Assembly (NCBI GenBank): GCA_028874215.1
Contig: JAPPLF010000061.1
Location: forward strand, 1-64,000
From: Acidobacteriota bacterium
GTDB taxonomy: Bacteria > Acidobacteriota > UBA6911 > RPQK01 > JAJDTT01
DNA length: 64,000 nucleotides
Direction: 5' to 3'
Positions 52,504 through 62,542 of this stretch are shown in pieces; the first letter of the stretch is position 1; every line of letters starts with the position of its first letter. The notes under the pieces were generated by a model. It saw only the letters and a program-made list of their open reading frames with translations. It had not been told where the DNA came from and made no database searches. The position numbers were made by a program, and so were the translations under genes.

Positions 52504-54174
52504 ATGAGACTCGTGAACCGGAAGATGGCGGCCTGCGGGCTGGTGGCTCTGCTCCTTCTCGGAAGCTGCGGAGGCGCCGGGCCCGAGCGGAACTCGATCG
52601 ATTCAGAGGAATCGGAGGTGCCGTCCCCGAAGATGGCTCGCCTCTACCTCAACAGCGACGGGGGAAGCGGAGCCCTGTACGCGAACGGCCCTCCCATCAC
52701 GCCCGATCAGGTCTGCCGCGTCGTCAACGAACTGGAAGGGACCCAGGTGGACGTCTTCATCCAGTGCGCATCGTATGGGACATACGTGCTCTATGACACT
52801 CAGGTCGGCGAAGTGTACGGCCGCGGAATGACCGAGTTCGAGAATCCCAACTTCGGGCGTTTGGCCCAAAACGTCCTGGGCCTCCTGGAACAGGGGACAG
52901 ACCCCCTGGAGATCTGGGCGGCCCGGACCCACGAGCTGGGTATGAAATTCTGGGCCAGCCTCAGGATGAATGACATCCACAAGGACTGGGTCGACCGCTG
53001 GCCCTCGAAGCGGGGGCGGTGGGAGCGGGAGCGGCCACACGTGGCCATCGGCAAGGACGTCCCGGACCGTTACGTGAGCCTTTACGGACGGGATTTCAGC
53101 TACGCCTTCGACTACGCCCGGCAGGAGGTCAGGGACCTGAAATTCGGACTGGTGGAGGAGATCTGCCGCGACTACGACGTGGACGGAATCGAACTCGACT
53201 TTCTGAGCCACCCCATGGTCTTCAGGAAGGGGCAGGAGGAAGCGGGCATGCCCATCATGACCGGCTTCGTGCGGCGGATTCGCGACCGGCTGGAAGAGAT
53301 CGGGCGCCGGAAGGGGCGCCGGATCACCCTCATGGTCCGGGTTCTGCCGACCGTGGGCCTGAACCGGGAGATCGGTTTCGACGTCGTGACCTGGATTCGG
53401 GAGGGACTGGTGGACGTGATCGCTCCTGCCACTCGAGGTTACCTGGATATGAACCCGGATCTGGCCAGCTTCGTGGAGGCGGCCCGAGGGACGCAGGTTC
53501 AGGTGTTGGGCGGGATCTCGGACCTCTACGTCAGAGACTACACCGGCTCCAAGACGGGACGGGCCAGTCCGGAGATGATGCGCGCGGCGGCCCAGAGTTT
53601 TTGGGGGCAGGGCGTGAGCGGGCTGCACCTGTTCAACTTCGACTGCCACGCCAGCGGCATCCAGGGGCACAGTGCCGTCAATTCCTTGATCGATACCTCC
53701 CGGCAGCCGCTCCTGAGTCCTGAAGAGCGGCAGATGCTGACGGAGATCGGCGATCCGGAGCTCATCTCGCGGAAGGACAAGCATTACTTCATCACCAGGG
53801 ACATGGCGGGCCGGACGCCGGAGGAGGGGGGAGAGATGCAGCTTCCTGTCGATCTTGACGAGGACCGGGAGAGGATTCTCCGCCTATTTGTGGGCGACGA
53901 CGTGGAAGCAGCGAGTCAGGATGGGGTCCTGGAATCGCTGCGTCTGGTGGTGAGTTTGAGCGCAAACAGCCGGTGGGACGACGACCTGCGACTGGTGCTG
54001 AATGGGCGGAGGTTGCGGGGAGAGATGGGAAACGGTCGGTTGCGCTTCGAGAATGCGCCTGTCCGGCAGGGCCTCAATGAGCTGACGATTCGGCTGCGGC
54101 GACGGGGCGGGCGGGGACCGCTCCAACCGGTGCGGGTTCAGGGGGTGGAGGTGTTTATCGATTACCGGATGTAG
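52504..54174 (+). CDS. Barrel-type glycosidase-like lipoprotein, tandem copy 2
   Basis: 556 residues with a leader ending LLLLGSCGG (lipobox). Shared marks with copy 1 are LYLNSDGG, KFWASLRMNDIHKDWVDRWPS, DVDGIELDFLSHP, IREGLVDVIAPATRGYLD, SDLYVRDYTGSKTGRA, HLFNFDCHAS and RVQGVEVFIDYR. These strict matches, in loops likely to form the pocket, suggest the same ligand. The ATG at 52504 has AGGAGAGG upstream; a GTG at 52498 is possible. The gap from copy 1 is 36 bases, so they are one operon, closed by a strong terminator right after this stop. Confidence 0.82.
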   Translation: MRLVNRKMAACGLVALLLLGSCGGAGPERNSIDSEESEVPSPKMARLYLNSDGGSGALYANGPPITPDQVCRVVNELEGTQVDVFIQCASYGTYVLYDTQVGEVYGRGMTEFENPNFGRLAQNVLGLLEQGTDPLEIWAARTHELGMKFWASLRMNDIHKDWVDRWPSKRGRWERERPHVAIGKDVPDRYVSLYGRDFSYAFDYARQEVRDLKFGLVEEICRDYDVDGIELDFLSHPMVFRKGQEEAGMPIMTGFVRRIRDRLEEIGRRKGRRITLMVRVLPTVGLNREIGFDVVTWIREGLVDVIAPATRGYLDMNPDLASFVEAARGTQVQVLGGISDLYVRDYTGSKTGRASPEMMRAAAQSFWGQGVSGLHLFNFDCHASGIQGHSAVNSLIDTSRQPLLSPEERQMLTEIGDPELISRKDKHYFITRDMAGRTPEEGGEMQLPVDLDEDRERILRLFVGDDVEAASQDGVLESLRLVVSLSANSRWDDDLRLVLNGRRLRGEMGNGRLRFENAPVRQGLNELTIRLRRRGGRGPLQPVRVQGVEVFIDYRM

Positions 54175-54195
54175 GGGCACCCCTTTTGGGTGCCC
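54175..54195 (+). terminator. Rho-independent terminator
   Basis: GGGCACCC-CTTTT-GGGTGCCC, a perfect 8-bp GC-rich stem starting at the base after the stop codon, followed by TCTTTATT. It ends the two-gene barrel-lipoprotein operon. Confidence 0.85.
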
Positions 54196-54216
54196 TCTTT
54201 ATTCGGGAAATGGAAA

Positions 54217-54347
54217 GGGGGGACTGACGTCCCCCCTGGAAATCCCTCGCGGAGCCTGAAGCACGCCATTCCCGGCGACTGGTCAATCGCCGCTCCATAT
54301 CGCCGGGAATGGGTCGCTCCGCTCCCTCGGCGACAGGAATGTCGCCG
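54217..54347 (-). repeat. Intergenic hairpin cluster between convergent genes
   Basis: Three palindromes: 54217-54236 (GGGGGGAC-TGAC-GTCCCCCC, almost the same as 153-172), long arms 54268-54278 and 54300-54310 (ATTCCCGGCGA / TCGCCGGGAAT), and 54328-54347 (CGGCGAC-AGGAAT-GTCGCCG). The last one is 18 bases past the TonB receptor stop in its sense. The cluster lies between two convergent transcripts. Confidence 0.8.
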
Positions 54348-54364
54348 CTCCATGTCGCCGCTCC

Positions 54365-57256
54365 CTAGAAGTTGTTGCCCCAGGTGTAGCCGACCCGGAC
54401 ATAGTAGTAGCCGCCGTTGAAGCCGAACGGCCCGAACTGGCCGTAGCGGTTGCCCACTCCGGCCAGGGCGCCCGGATTCTCGTCCGGGTAGGTATTGAAG
54501 ACGTTCTGCGCTCCGACCGACAGCGTGACGTTTTTGATCGGGATGCCGAGCTCGACGTCGACCAGCGGTTTGCCGGCGTACAGCGGATACAGGTGCGAAT
54601 TTGCCACGCCCATCGCCGAGCGCGCGTCCTCCCGATCCCAGTACGAACCGTAGTAGTGCATCCGGGCCATCAGGGTCCAGTGGCTTGTGGTGTGGGTGGC
54701 CCCGAAGTTCCAGCGAATCCTCGGCAGCCCCAGGGTCAGCGACGTGACCCGGTCCGTGTCGAAGTGCTCCGCGCTGAACTCGGTCACGTCCGTGTCGGTG
54801 AAGTTGAAGACGCCGGTGAACGTGGTCCGCCCGCCGATGGCCAGCGGCGTCCAGGACGCGACGAGATCGACCCCCTGCGTGAGGGTCGAGAAGTCGTTCA
54901 CGAAGAAGCGGAACGCGGCAAGGTTGCCGGCTTCGGTAATCCCGTCGGCCAGCAGCGTCTCGACCTCGTTTTCCGAAAGGTTGTAGTTCCTCGTGATGGT
55001 GAGCCGGTCCGACACGTCGACGCGGAAAAAGTCGGCGGTGAAGGTGAACGGCCCACCGGTGTCGACAACCGCCCCGAGCGAGTAGTTGATCGACTGTTCC
55101 GGCTGCAGTGCCACCCCGCCCCGAAGCGCCGCGACCGGCGACGTGGACGGGATGGTGCCGTTGTTGATCAGGTCGTTCAGCGCGTAGTCGAACTCGGTCG
55201 TTACGTTCAGCACGTTCTGCTGACCCGGCGTCGGGGCGCGGAAGCCGCTGCTGACCGCGGCACGCAACGCGAAGATGTCGGTGAAGCCGTAGCGCGCCGA
55301 CAGCTTGCCGTTTATGGTCGTGCCGAAGCTGTCGTAGAAGTCCTCGACGCGTACCGCGCCACCGACGTTCCAGTCGTTGGCGCCGCCGTGCAGTTCGACA
55401 TCGCCGTAAAACGCGTAATTGGCGCGGTCCCAGGTGCCGGCGTTCTCGGGCCGCGTGCCGTTGTAGCCGTTGGAGGCGGAGCTGAAGCCCTGAGACCCGT
55501 AAGGGCCGATCGCCCAGGACGCCGGATCACCTTCGCCGAGGTGGTACTGCTCGTTCCGCCACTCGAAGCCCCCGGCGACGTTGACCATGTCGCTCGCGGC
55601 GTACGACAGGTCCGTGTTGAAGCTGTTTTGAGTCTGCTGCAGCAGGTTCGGCTCGAACCGGGTCGGGCTGTCGGGGCCGAGAGAGGCGTTGACCGTGTCA
55701 AAGATGAAGGTCTGCACGTGGTTCCGGCCGGTGGAACCGCTGACGTCCCAGTGCAGTCCGTTCGCCAGGGTCCCGCGCAAGCCGGAGACAAATGAGTAAT
55801 CGTAGACGTCGCCGCCGAACTGGGGCGTGAAGCCGCCCGGCAGGCCGTTCGGTGCGCCAAGGAACGGCTGGTGGAATGTGAAGCAGTTCGGATCGTTGCG
55901 GACCGCCGCGAAGGCGGCCGGATCCGGCGTGCCGTCGACGACTCTGACCGTCGGGCAATTGGACACGCCCACGCCCAGGCCCTTCGCCTCCTGCACGTCG
56001 CCGACCAACAACGTCTCGCCGCCGTCGATCGAATAAACGTTGCTGCGGTTGTTGGGATTCCGGTAGTAGAACCCGCCGGTCACCAGTTTACTGGCGTAGT
56101 TCGTATGGCCGTAGAACTCCACCTGGTCCCCGCCGGTGCCGAAGTTGGCGAACAGCTTCAGGTCGTCCTCGACCAGCGGCACGCCCCAGACACGCGACGT
56201 GGTGCGCACGTTGGTGTTGCCGCCGTTGATCACCGCCGCCGTACCGCTGTCATTGATGGCCCGATTGGTGGGGTTCGTGCCGCCGTACTCGACACTGACG
56301 TTCAGGAACCCTTCGGGGCCGAGCGGCAGACCCACGTTACCGGCGAAAGCGAAGTTCCTGCCGCGACCGCCGATGCCGTTGCACGAGCGGCCGATGGCAC
56401 CGCACGAGCCCGCGTCCCCGTCGTTCTCGTCGAAGTACTGGCCGGTGCGGAATTCCATGCTGCCCCCGGAGCGGGCGTTCTTCAACTCGAAGTTGATGAC
56501 GCCGGCAATGGCGTCGGAACCGTATTGCGCGGCCGCGCCGTCGCGCAGCACCTCGACCTGCCGCAGAGCGATGGCGGGTATGGTGGACAGATCCGGCCCC
56601 TGCGCTCCGTCGGCGATACCATTGCCCAGCCAGGCGATGACGGCCGCGCGGTGGCGGCGCTTGCCGTTGACGAGGATCAGCGTGTGGTCCGGGGCCATGT
56701 TGCGCAGGTTGGCCGGCCGCACGATGGTGGCCGCGTCGCTGATGGGCTGGGTGTTGACGTTGAAGGAGGGTGTCAGCGTGCGCATCAGGTCGGTGACGTC
56801 AGTCGCCCCCTGATTGGTGAAATCCGTGCCGCCGATCACGTCGACGGGAACCATCGACTCGGTGCTGGACCGCGCTTCGGCACGAGTCCCGACCACGATC
56901 AGTTCGGTCTCCAGCAAAACCTCCAGTGTGAAAGAGACTCTGCCCTCGGACTTGTCCACCAGGTCTTCCAGCACCTGGAAGTTGGGTGCGACTATCACGA
57001 CCGCATGGGGAGCCGGGCCCAGATCGCAGAATTCCACCGTACCGGATTCGTCGGTGGTCTGTTCCTGATCTCCAATCAGGACCGACGCGCCCGCTATTGC
57101 CGCGGCTGACTGATCCAGGACCCGGACCTCAAGACATTGGCCGGCAACAGAACCCGTAGCCATTACCGTTGCCAGAATCGGTATTGCAAGTACGCCGGCT
57201 GCGCGCAAGCACAGCCATTCAGGAAACCACTGCTTTCGCGGAAACGATGACGCCAT
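54365..57256 (-). CDS. TonB-dependent receptor, paralogue of the one at 45730
   Basis: 963 residues. A long leader (AGVLAIPILATVMATGSVAG) leads to a CLEVRVLD ... FCDLG cysteine-bearing N-domain, the TonB box ETELIVVGTRAE, the plug (ILVNGKRRHRAAVIAWLGN, RQVEVLRDGAAAQYGSDAIAGVINF) and a barrel ending GYTWGNNF. It is the closest relative of the receptor at 45730-48510 in the window, with matching N-domain, plug and barrel end. GGAGG precedes the ATG. It converges on the two barrel lipoproteins, which suggests it takes up their product, although that is inference. Confidence 0.94.
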   Translation of the reverse strand: MASSFPRKQWFPEWLCLRAAGVLAIPILATVMATGSVAGQCLEVRVLDQSAAAIAGASVLIGDQEQTTDESGTVEFCDLGPAPHAVVIVAPNFQVLEDLVDKSEGRVSFTLEVLLETELIVVGTRAEARSSTESMVPVDVIGGTDFTNQGATDVTDLMRTLTPSFNVNTQPISDAATIVRPANLRNMAPDHTLILVNGKRRHRAAVIAWLGNGIADGAQGPDLSTIPAIALRQVEVLRDGAAAQYGSDAIAGVINFELKNARSGGSMEFRTGQYFDENDGDAGSCGAIGRSCNGIGGRGRNFAFAGNVGLPLGPEGFLNVSVEYGGTNPTNRAINDSGTAAVINGGNTNVRTTSRVWGVPLVEDDLKLFANFGTGGDQVEFYGHTNYASKLVTGGFYYRNPNNRSNVYSIDGGETLLVGDVQEAKGLGVGVSNCPTVRVVDGTPDPAAFAAVRNDPNCFTFHQPFLGAPNGLPGGFTPQFGGDVYDYSFVSGLRGTLANGLHWDVSGSTGRNHVQTFIFDTVNASLGPDSPTRFEPNLLQQTQNSFNTDLSYAASDMVNVAGGFEWRNEQYHLGEGDPASWAIGPYGSQGFSSASNGYNGTRPENAGTWDRANYAFYGDVELHGGANDWNVGGAVRVEDFYDSFGTTINGKLSARYGFTDIFALRAAVSSGFRAPTPGQQNVLNVTTEFDYALNDLINNGTIPSTSPVAALRGGVALQPEQSINYSLGAVVDTGGPFTFTADFFRVDVSDRLTITRNYNLSENEVETLLADGITEAGNLAAFRFFVNDFSTLTQGVDLVASWTPLAIGGRTTFTGVFNFTDTDVTEFSAEHFDTDRVTSLTLGLPRIRWNFGATHTTSHWTLMARMHYYGSYWDREDARSAMGVANSHLYPLYAGKPLVDVELGIPIKNVTLSVGAQNVFNTYPDENPGALAGVGNRYGQFGPFGFNGGYYYVRVGYTWGNNF

Positions 57257-57512
57257 GATGTGCCTCCAAATAGTTAGTACTGTTCAGTCCGGGTGCGTGT
57301 GCAAGTTGGTCAACATTATGTACGATGCCTCCGACGCAATCCCATGAGATGGGGATGGTTCGATGCGCTCAGCCCAGTCATGAGAAAATCACGCCAGCGC
57401 CACAATAATTTCATATTGCGTCCGGGTTTGAAACCGGCACCTGCGAACGGCCTGGGCCGCATTTGAAACAGGATCGAAGTTCCTGCCCGGACCGCGGGGC
57501 CCTGGCGCTTTG

Positions 57513-58808
57513 TCAGCCGGCATGAATGATCCGTGTTTTCGGATCGAACACCATGCGCTTTCCGCTCCAGTAGGCGTCGGTCGCCATGATGCACGCGATG
57601 GAGTGACCGTAACCGGCCTCGACGGGACAATACAGCCTCTTGGAGTCGCGGCTGCGGACGGCGTCCAGCCAGTTGTTCATGTGAGCCATTCCCATTTCGT
57701 CCATGTCCACGGACTCTCTGGGAACCACGATGCGATCCTGGATCTTGCCGTCGGCGTTCACACCCTGGCCGGAAAACAGCCAATCGGAGTCGGGGTTGGA
57801 GAAGGACTCCCCCTCGAAGCTCCCCAGGGTGCCGTGGACCCGGGTGCCGTTGCCGTAACCGTTGATCCAGTTGGTGGAGTAGACGGCGAGGAACTTGCCG
57901 TCCCCCTTCCGGTACTCCAGGGTGACCTCCTGGGTGTCGGGATTCTCCCGGTAGTCCTTCCATTTGTAGATCCCGCCGTGGGACACGGCGCTCACCGGAT
58001 AGGAGACTCCGGTCAACATGTGGGCCAGATCGATCCCGTGGCTCATCCACTGGTCGATGATTCCGCTGGAAAAGTCCTTGAACAGTCGGAAGCTGCGAAA
58101 GATGCGGGGATCGAAGGGCCGCTGCGGCCGTCCCATGAGCCAGGTGTTCCAGTCCAGGTCGCTCTCCCGGGCCATCAGGAGGTCCTTTTTCTTCCGGGCC
58201 CAGCGGTAGGGGCTGTAGAAGCTCCAGTGGAGATCCACCTTGACCACGTCGCCGATCAGTCCGTCGGCAATCATCCGGGTGGCCTTCCGGTACCGGGAAT
58301 TGGCGCGCCTCTGGGTTCCGATCTGGACAATGACGCCCGCCTTGCGCACTGCGTCCAGGGCCTCGTTTGCCTCGGAGAGCACGTTGGACATGGGTTTCTC
58401 GCAGTAGGCGTCCATCCCGGCGTCGGCGGCCAGCTTGAGAATCTGGGCGTGCGCGTGGTCGGGAGTGGCGATGATGAGGGCATCGATCTCCTTGTCCGCC
58501 AGGATCTCCTCGTGGTGACGGTAGATCTTGGGCGCCCGGCCCTCCTTCTCCTCCACCAGCGAAGCGGCCCGGTCGCGGCGGTAGTTCCAGAGATCGCAGA
58601 CCGCCGTCATGCGGGCTCCGTATTGGTCTCCGCTCTTGAGGAACTGCTTCAGGAGACCAGTGCCGCGCCCGCCCGGACCGACGATCCCCACGTTGATGTT
58701 GTTGTTGACGTTGCGGGCGCTGAGGATTCCGGGAAACCCCGCCAACGCCAACCCTGCCCCCGCCGAACGGGACAGGAAGGAGCGCCGGTGAATGGACGAT
58801 TGACTCAT
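57513..58808 (-). CDS. Gfo/Idh/MocA-family oxidoreductase, Tat-exported
   Basis: 431 residues with a twin-arginine leader (HRRSFLSRSAGAGLALAGF). The Rossmann fold begins NVGIVGPGGRGTGLL. The family's conserved YCEKPMSNV (Glu-Lys-Pro) and the sugar-binding-side HGIDLAHML are present. Tat-secreted Gfo/Idh proteins are frequent in Planctomycetota, Acidobacteriota and Bacteroidota glycan loci, where the cofactor is bound before export; some are NAD-dependent hydrolases. GGGAGGAAA precedes the ATG. It lies on the minus strand between two TonB receptors and may oxidise a sugar taken up or released there. Confidence 0.92.
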   Translation of the reverse strand: MSQSSIHRRSFLSRSAGAGLALAGFPGILSARNVNNNINVGIVGPGGRGTGLLKQFLKSGDQYGARMTAVCDLWNYRRDRAASLVEEKEGRAPKIYRHHEEILADKEIDALIIATPDHAHAQILKLAADAGMDAYCEKPMSNVLSEANEALDAVRKAGVIVQIGTQRRANSRYRKATRMIADGLIGDVVKVDLHWSFYSPYRWARKKKDLLMARESDLDWNTWLMGRPQRPFDPRIFRSFRLFKDFSSGIIDQWMSHGIDLAHMLTGVSYPVSAVSHGGIYKWKDYRENPDTQEVTLEYRKGDGKFLAVYSTNWINGYGNGTRVHGTLGSFEGESFSNPDSDWLFSGQGVNADGKIQDRIVVPRESVDMDEMGMAHMNNWLDAVRSRDSKRLYCPVEAGYGHSIACIMATDAYWSGKRMVFDPKTRIIHAG

Positions 58809-58912
58809 GAAACGATTTCCTCCCTGGGATCAGATTGGATCGATCAACGAAACTTGCCTTATGCTATCGATACCCTCCAGCGGAATACAACCACCTCGAT
58901 TGAATCTTCACA

Positions 58913-61900
58913 CTAGAAACTGATCTTCATCCCCACCTGGATCGTCCGGGGAGAGAAGGCGGAGCTGATCTGGCCGAACAGCGGGCTGTTGGGATTGTGC
59001 ATGTTGGTGACGCCGAGGCCGGTGATGCCGATGCCCTTGTTGGTGACGGCGAAATTGGTGCGATTGAGACTGTTGAAGAAGTCCAACCGGAGTTGGAGCC
59101 GCGATTCCTCCGTCACCGGGATCGGGAAGCTCTTGCGCACCCCGAGATCCAATGACGCGTACCAGGGCCCACTGACGGGGGACAGTCCCAGCGACCCCGC
59201 TTCGAGCATCGCGGGATTCGCAAAGTACCTCGATTCCATTCCTCCGCCGTCTGCAATCAGGCGGTGGTCGAACAGGATCACGCGGCCCTGCGAGTCGCGG
59301 AAGGACCCGGTCTTGTTCTGGAGCTCGCGGTTATCCATTCCCAGGAGATGAACCGTATTGGTCAACGCTCGGGAGCCGCCGCGGTTGATGGTTCCTCTTC
59401 CGGAGATGAGGTTGACGACCTCGCCGGAACGGATCCTCAAGAATCCGCTGAGGTCCCATCCGCCGGCAATATAGTCCATGAATCCGCCGCCGCTCATCCA
59501 CCTGCGCCCTTTGCCGAAGGGAATCTCCCAGACCCAGTTGGCGTTGTAGGTGTGGGTGATGTCGAAGTCGGGGCGCATGATCTCCAGGTGCTGCTGGGCG
59601 TTGTCGAAGTAACCGCGGAAATTGGACTGGGAGCCGGCGAAATTCGTCAGCACCTTGCCCCAGGTGTAGTTGAACTGGCCCGAGAATCCGCCGCGGAATT
59701 GCCGCCGGATCTCGAACTGGAGCCCATTGTACTTGGAGAACGCATTGTTACCGACCACGTCGGCGACGAAGGCGTTGGGATTGCGCAGGAAGAAGCTGAT
59801 GGGCAGGGTTGCTCCGAACCTCTCTCCCCCTTCGCCGTTGAAGAAGAACACCCGGTTCGGCGCCAGGAACCCGCCGATGTACTGCCCGATCTCACCGTTC
59901 CGAATCCAGTTCTGGACGCCGCCGGACTGAAGGAATCCGGCAAAGCCGAGTTGGGGAAAGATCTGCAACGGTTCGCCGGCGTAGGGACTTCCATAGGCGG
60001 CCAGATTCCTCTGAGCGCGCCTGAAGTCCGCCACGAATTCCGGCGGCAGCAGGACCTGATTCAGGTCGATGGCGCGGGTCAGCTTGATGCCGTGGTTCCC
60101 CACGTAGCGCAACTCCACGGCAGTGTTCTGCAGGAACTCGTGCTGGAGGCCGATGTTCCATTGCTGGACATACGGGGTTCTCATGTTCTCGTCGATAGTG
60201 AAAAGGGCCGTCGTGGGATCGGCCAGAACCTGGTCGCGCGCGGTTCTGGGGACCTTGAACTCGGGTACCGGAATCGGCACCAGGCCGCCGCTGCTGACGG
60301 TGCCGCTGATCCCGGTGACGGTTTGCGTCAGGCTCAAACCATCGTTGCCCCGCATCGCGTTGAGCACCGTGGTGATGTTGTTGTCGACCACGTAGTTCAA
60401 GCCGTATCCGGCACGGAGGACCGTATTGTCCGAGATTCGCCACGCGAACCCGATGCTGGGAGCATAATTGTTCATGTCGTTCTTGAAGAACGGCCTGCCG
60501 TTGGAAGCTCCCGCGAAATCGATGACGGCATTGGGATCGAGCACGGACTCGGGGCCTCCCACCGGCAGCAGGGCCAATCCCCGGGTCTCGTCCGGGACCG
60601 AATGAAATTCCCATCGAAACCCGAAGTTCAAGGTGAATTCGGGGGTGACGCGCCAGGTATCCGCGAGATAGATGTTGACGAAATTCTGATTCAGGATGCT
60701 GGTTTCAGAAGCCCCGTCGACGTAGCCGGAACCGACCGCCGCGGCGTTGAACGTCTGATCCGCCTCGTCGACGACTCCGGCCAGCGTCGCCAGGATCCCG
60801 GAGGCCGCGCTCAGGTCACTGGAAGAGATCCCGCCGGGGAAGAGGCCGGGAACCAGCGGGTCCGGATTTCCGGGGCCGAAACCGAGATAGTAGGTCGGCA
60901 CGATTCCTTCATCGTTGAAATTGTCGACCTGGGTCCAGCGAACGCCTCCCCCGAATTTGATGGTGTGATTTCCGGTGACCCAGGTCAGGTTGTCCATGGC
61001 GTCCAGGTTGCGGGTGTCGCGGCCCTGGGCCATGAAGTCCTGTACCGGATTCGAGAATCCGCCGGCCAAACTGAGCCGGTACCCCGGCGCAAATGTCTCG
61101 TTGGTGAAGAAGCCGACACTGGCGACCTGGAAACCGAACCGCCCCTCGTTGGTGACGGTCGGACTCAGCCCACTCCTGAGGGAGAAGGATCCCAGCCGGC
61201 GGTCGGAGCCCTGGCCCGCGCCCGGAAGACCCGGGAAGACGGCATCGATACCGTTGAACGCGGAGTTGGGAACATCCAGCGTGAACTGGTGAAACGTGCC
61301 GGCGAGGGAGTGGCTGGCGTTGATCTCGTAGTCTCCCCGGAAGACGATCCATTCGCCCGTGGAGGAATCGGGGCTGTTGAACCGGAAGCCGGCGGTGTTT
61401 CTTCCGTCGCCCACGGTGGCGTCATTGGGCGGCGGGGTCAGGCTCACCAGGGACTGGATGGCCGGGTCCGGACTCAGTCCCGTGAGCTCGAACAGGTTCA
61501 GCGTGGCCGGCTCGCCGGTGTCCTGCCGGACGTAGGTGAAATTCCCGGCGCGGGCCGAGTTCCTCAGAACCGTCCGGACGACGGAGACGGTCGAAGGGCT
61601 GGGCTCCCGCTCATAGTTGACGAAGAAGAAGAGCTTGTCCTTCAGGATGGGACCGCCCAGGCTGAAGCCGTACTGATGGTTCAGAAGCCTCTCCTTGGGC
61701 ACGCCGGCCGCGTTGTTGAAGAAGTCGGTGGCGTTGAGGGCGTCGTTCAGATGATAGTAGTACAACTCCCCATGGAACTCATTGGTGCCGGAACGGGTCA
61801 CGAACTGCGTCTGAGAGGCTCCCATACCGGCGTCGACCTCCGAGTTGGCGGTGGTGATGTTGATCTCCTCGATGAAGCTCTCACGGACCGGAATGACGCC

Positions 61901-62542
61901 GAACAGGGAATCGGTCCGGATGAACGTGTCCTGGTTGTTGATCCCGTCCAGGGTGAAGTTGTTGAAGGTCCCCCGAGTGCCGTTGATGGAGGCTGTTCTG
62001 GCCCCGCCTACGCTGGTCACTCCGGCCTGGGTGAGCGCCAGTTGGGTCACGTTGCGGCCGTTCAGGGGAAGTTCCTTGACCTGCTCCCGGTTGAGGTTGG
62101 TGTTGATTTCGGCGTTGACCTGGTTGATGACGGCCTGCGTCGCAGCCGCGCTCACCGTCACCTGTTCGTCAACCCCGCCGACCTCCAGCACCACGTCCAC
62201 CGAGGCGGGAGTGTCCAACTCGACCCGGACCCCTTCGACGACCGCCGTCTTGAACCCGGGCAGTTGGGCCGTGATCCCGTAGATGCCGCGGGGCACCTGC
62301 GGAAACACGTAGAGGCCGATGTCACTTGTGACCGCGTCCACGGCGGCATTGGTGCCGGCGTTGGTCAGCGTCACCGAAACCCCGGGCAGGACGGCGCCGG
62401 TCTGGTCCCGCACCGTCCCGTCGACCCGGGAGGTGAGAACCTGCGCCGCCGCCGGGATGAACGCGGCCAGCAGGATCGGTATCAGCGCGATCCAGCTGTT
62501 TCGTGATTTGTGACCTGGCGATTTGGCTCTTTCATGGCACAT
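58913..62542 (-). CDS. TonB-dependent receptor, giant LPLNGRN type
   Basis: About 1209 residues. The signal peptide ends IPAAAQ; the carboxypeptidase-regulatory domain is RVDGTVRDQTGAVLPGVSVTLTNAGT. The plug region carries LPLNGRNVTQLALTQAGV and NNFTLDGINNQDTF, hallmarks of the Acidobacteriota-expanded receptors, after a TonB-box-like EQVTVSAAA. The barrel ends PRTIQVGMKISF with the terminal aromatic. The ATG at 62542 follows GGGAGACGTGCA. The ligand is unknown. It is divergent from the gamma-glutamyltransferase gene and followed by the Gfo/Idh gene after 104 bases. Confidence 0.94.
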   Translation of the reverse strand: MCHERAKSPGHKSRNSWIALIPILLAAFIPAAAQVLTSRVDGTVRDQTGAVLPGVSVTLTNAGTNAAVDAVTSDIGLYVFPQVPRGIYGITAQLPGFKTAVVEGVRVELDTPASVDVVLEVGGVDEQVTVSAAATQAVINQVNAEINTNLNREQVKELPLNGRNVTQLALTQAGVTSVGGARTASINGTRGTFNNFTLDGINNQDTFIRTDSLFGVIPVRESFIEEINITTANSEVDAGMGASQTQFVTRSGTNEFHGELYYYHLNDALNATDFFNNAAGVPKERLLNHQYGFSLGGPILKDKLFFFVNYEREPSPSTVSVVRTVLRNSARAGNFTYVRQDTGEPATLNLFELTGLSPDPAIQSLVSLTPPPNDATVGDGRNTAGFRFNSPDSSTGEWIVFRGDYEINASHSLAGTFHQFTLDVPNSAFNGIDAVFPGLPGAGQGSDRRLGSFSLRSGLSPTVTNEGRFGFQVASVGFFTNETFAPGYRLSLAGGFSNPVQDFMAQGRDTRNLDAMDNLTWVTGNHTIKFGGGVRWTQVDNFNDEGIVPTYYLGFGPGNPDPLVPGLFPGGISSSDLSAASGILATLAGVVDEADQTFNAAAVGSGYVDGASETSILNQNFVNIYLADTWRVTPEFTLNFGFRWEFHSVPDETRGLALLPVGGPESVLDPNAVIDFAGASNGRPFFKNDMNNYAPSIGFAWRISDNTVLRAGYGLNYVVDNNITTVLNAMRGNDGLSLTQTVTGISGTVSSGGLVPIPVPEFKVPRTARDQVLADPTTALFTIDENMRTPYVQQWNIGLQHEFLQNTAVELRYVGNHGIKLTRAIDLNQVLLPPEFVADFRRAQRNLAAYGSPYAGEPLQIFPQLGFAGFLQSGGVQNWIRNGEIGQYIGGFLAPNRVFFFNGEGGERFGATLPISFFLRNPNAFVADVVGNNAFSKYNGLQFEIRRQFRGGFSGQFNYTWGKVLTNFAGSQSNFRGYFDNAQQHLEIMRPDFDITHTYNANWVWEIPFGKGRRWMSGGGFMDYIAGGWDLSGFLRIRSGEVVNLISGRGTINRGGSRALTNTVHLLGMDNRELQNKTGSFRDSQGRVILFDHRLIADGGGMESRYFANPAMLEAGSLGLSPVSGPWYASLDLGVRKSFPIPVTEESRLQLRLDFFNSLNRTNFAVTNKGIGITGLGVTNMHNPNSPLFGQISSAFSPRTIQVGMKISF

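Noticed and set aside
59264-62506. A 1080-codon open frame opposite the giant TonB receptor
   Set aside because: Same reason: the receptor frame has signal peptide, LPLNGRN and barrel end; the opposite frame has no recognisable motif.
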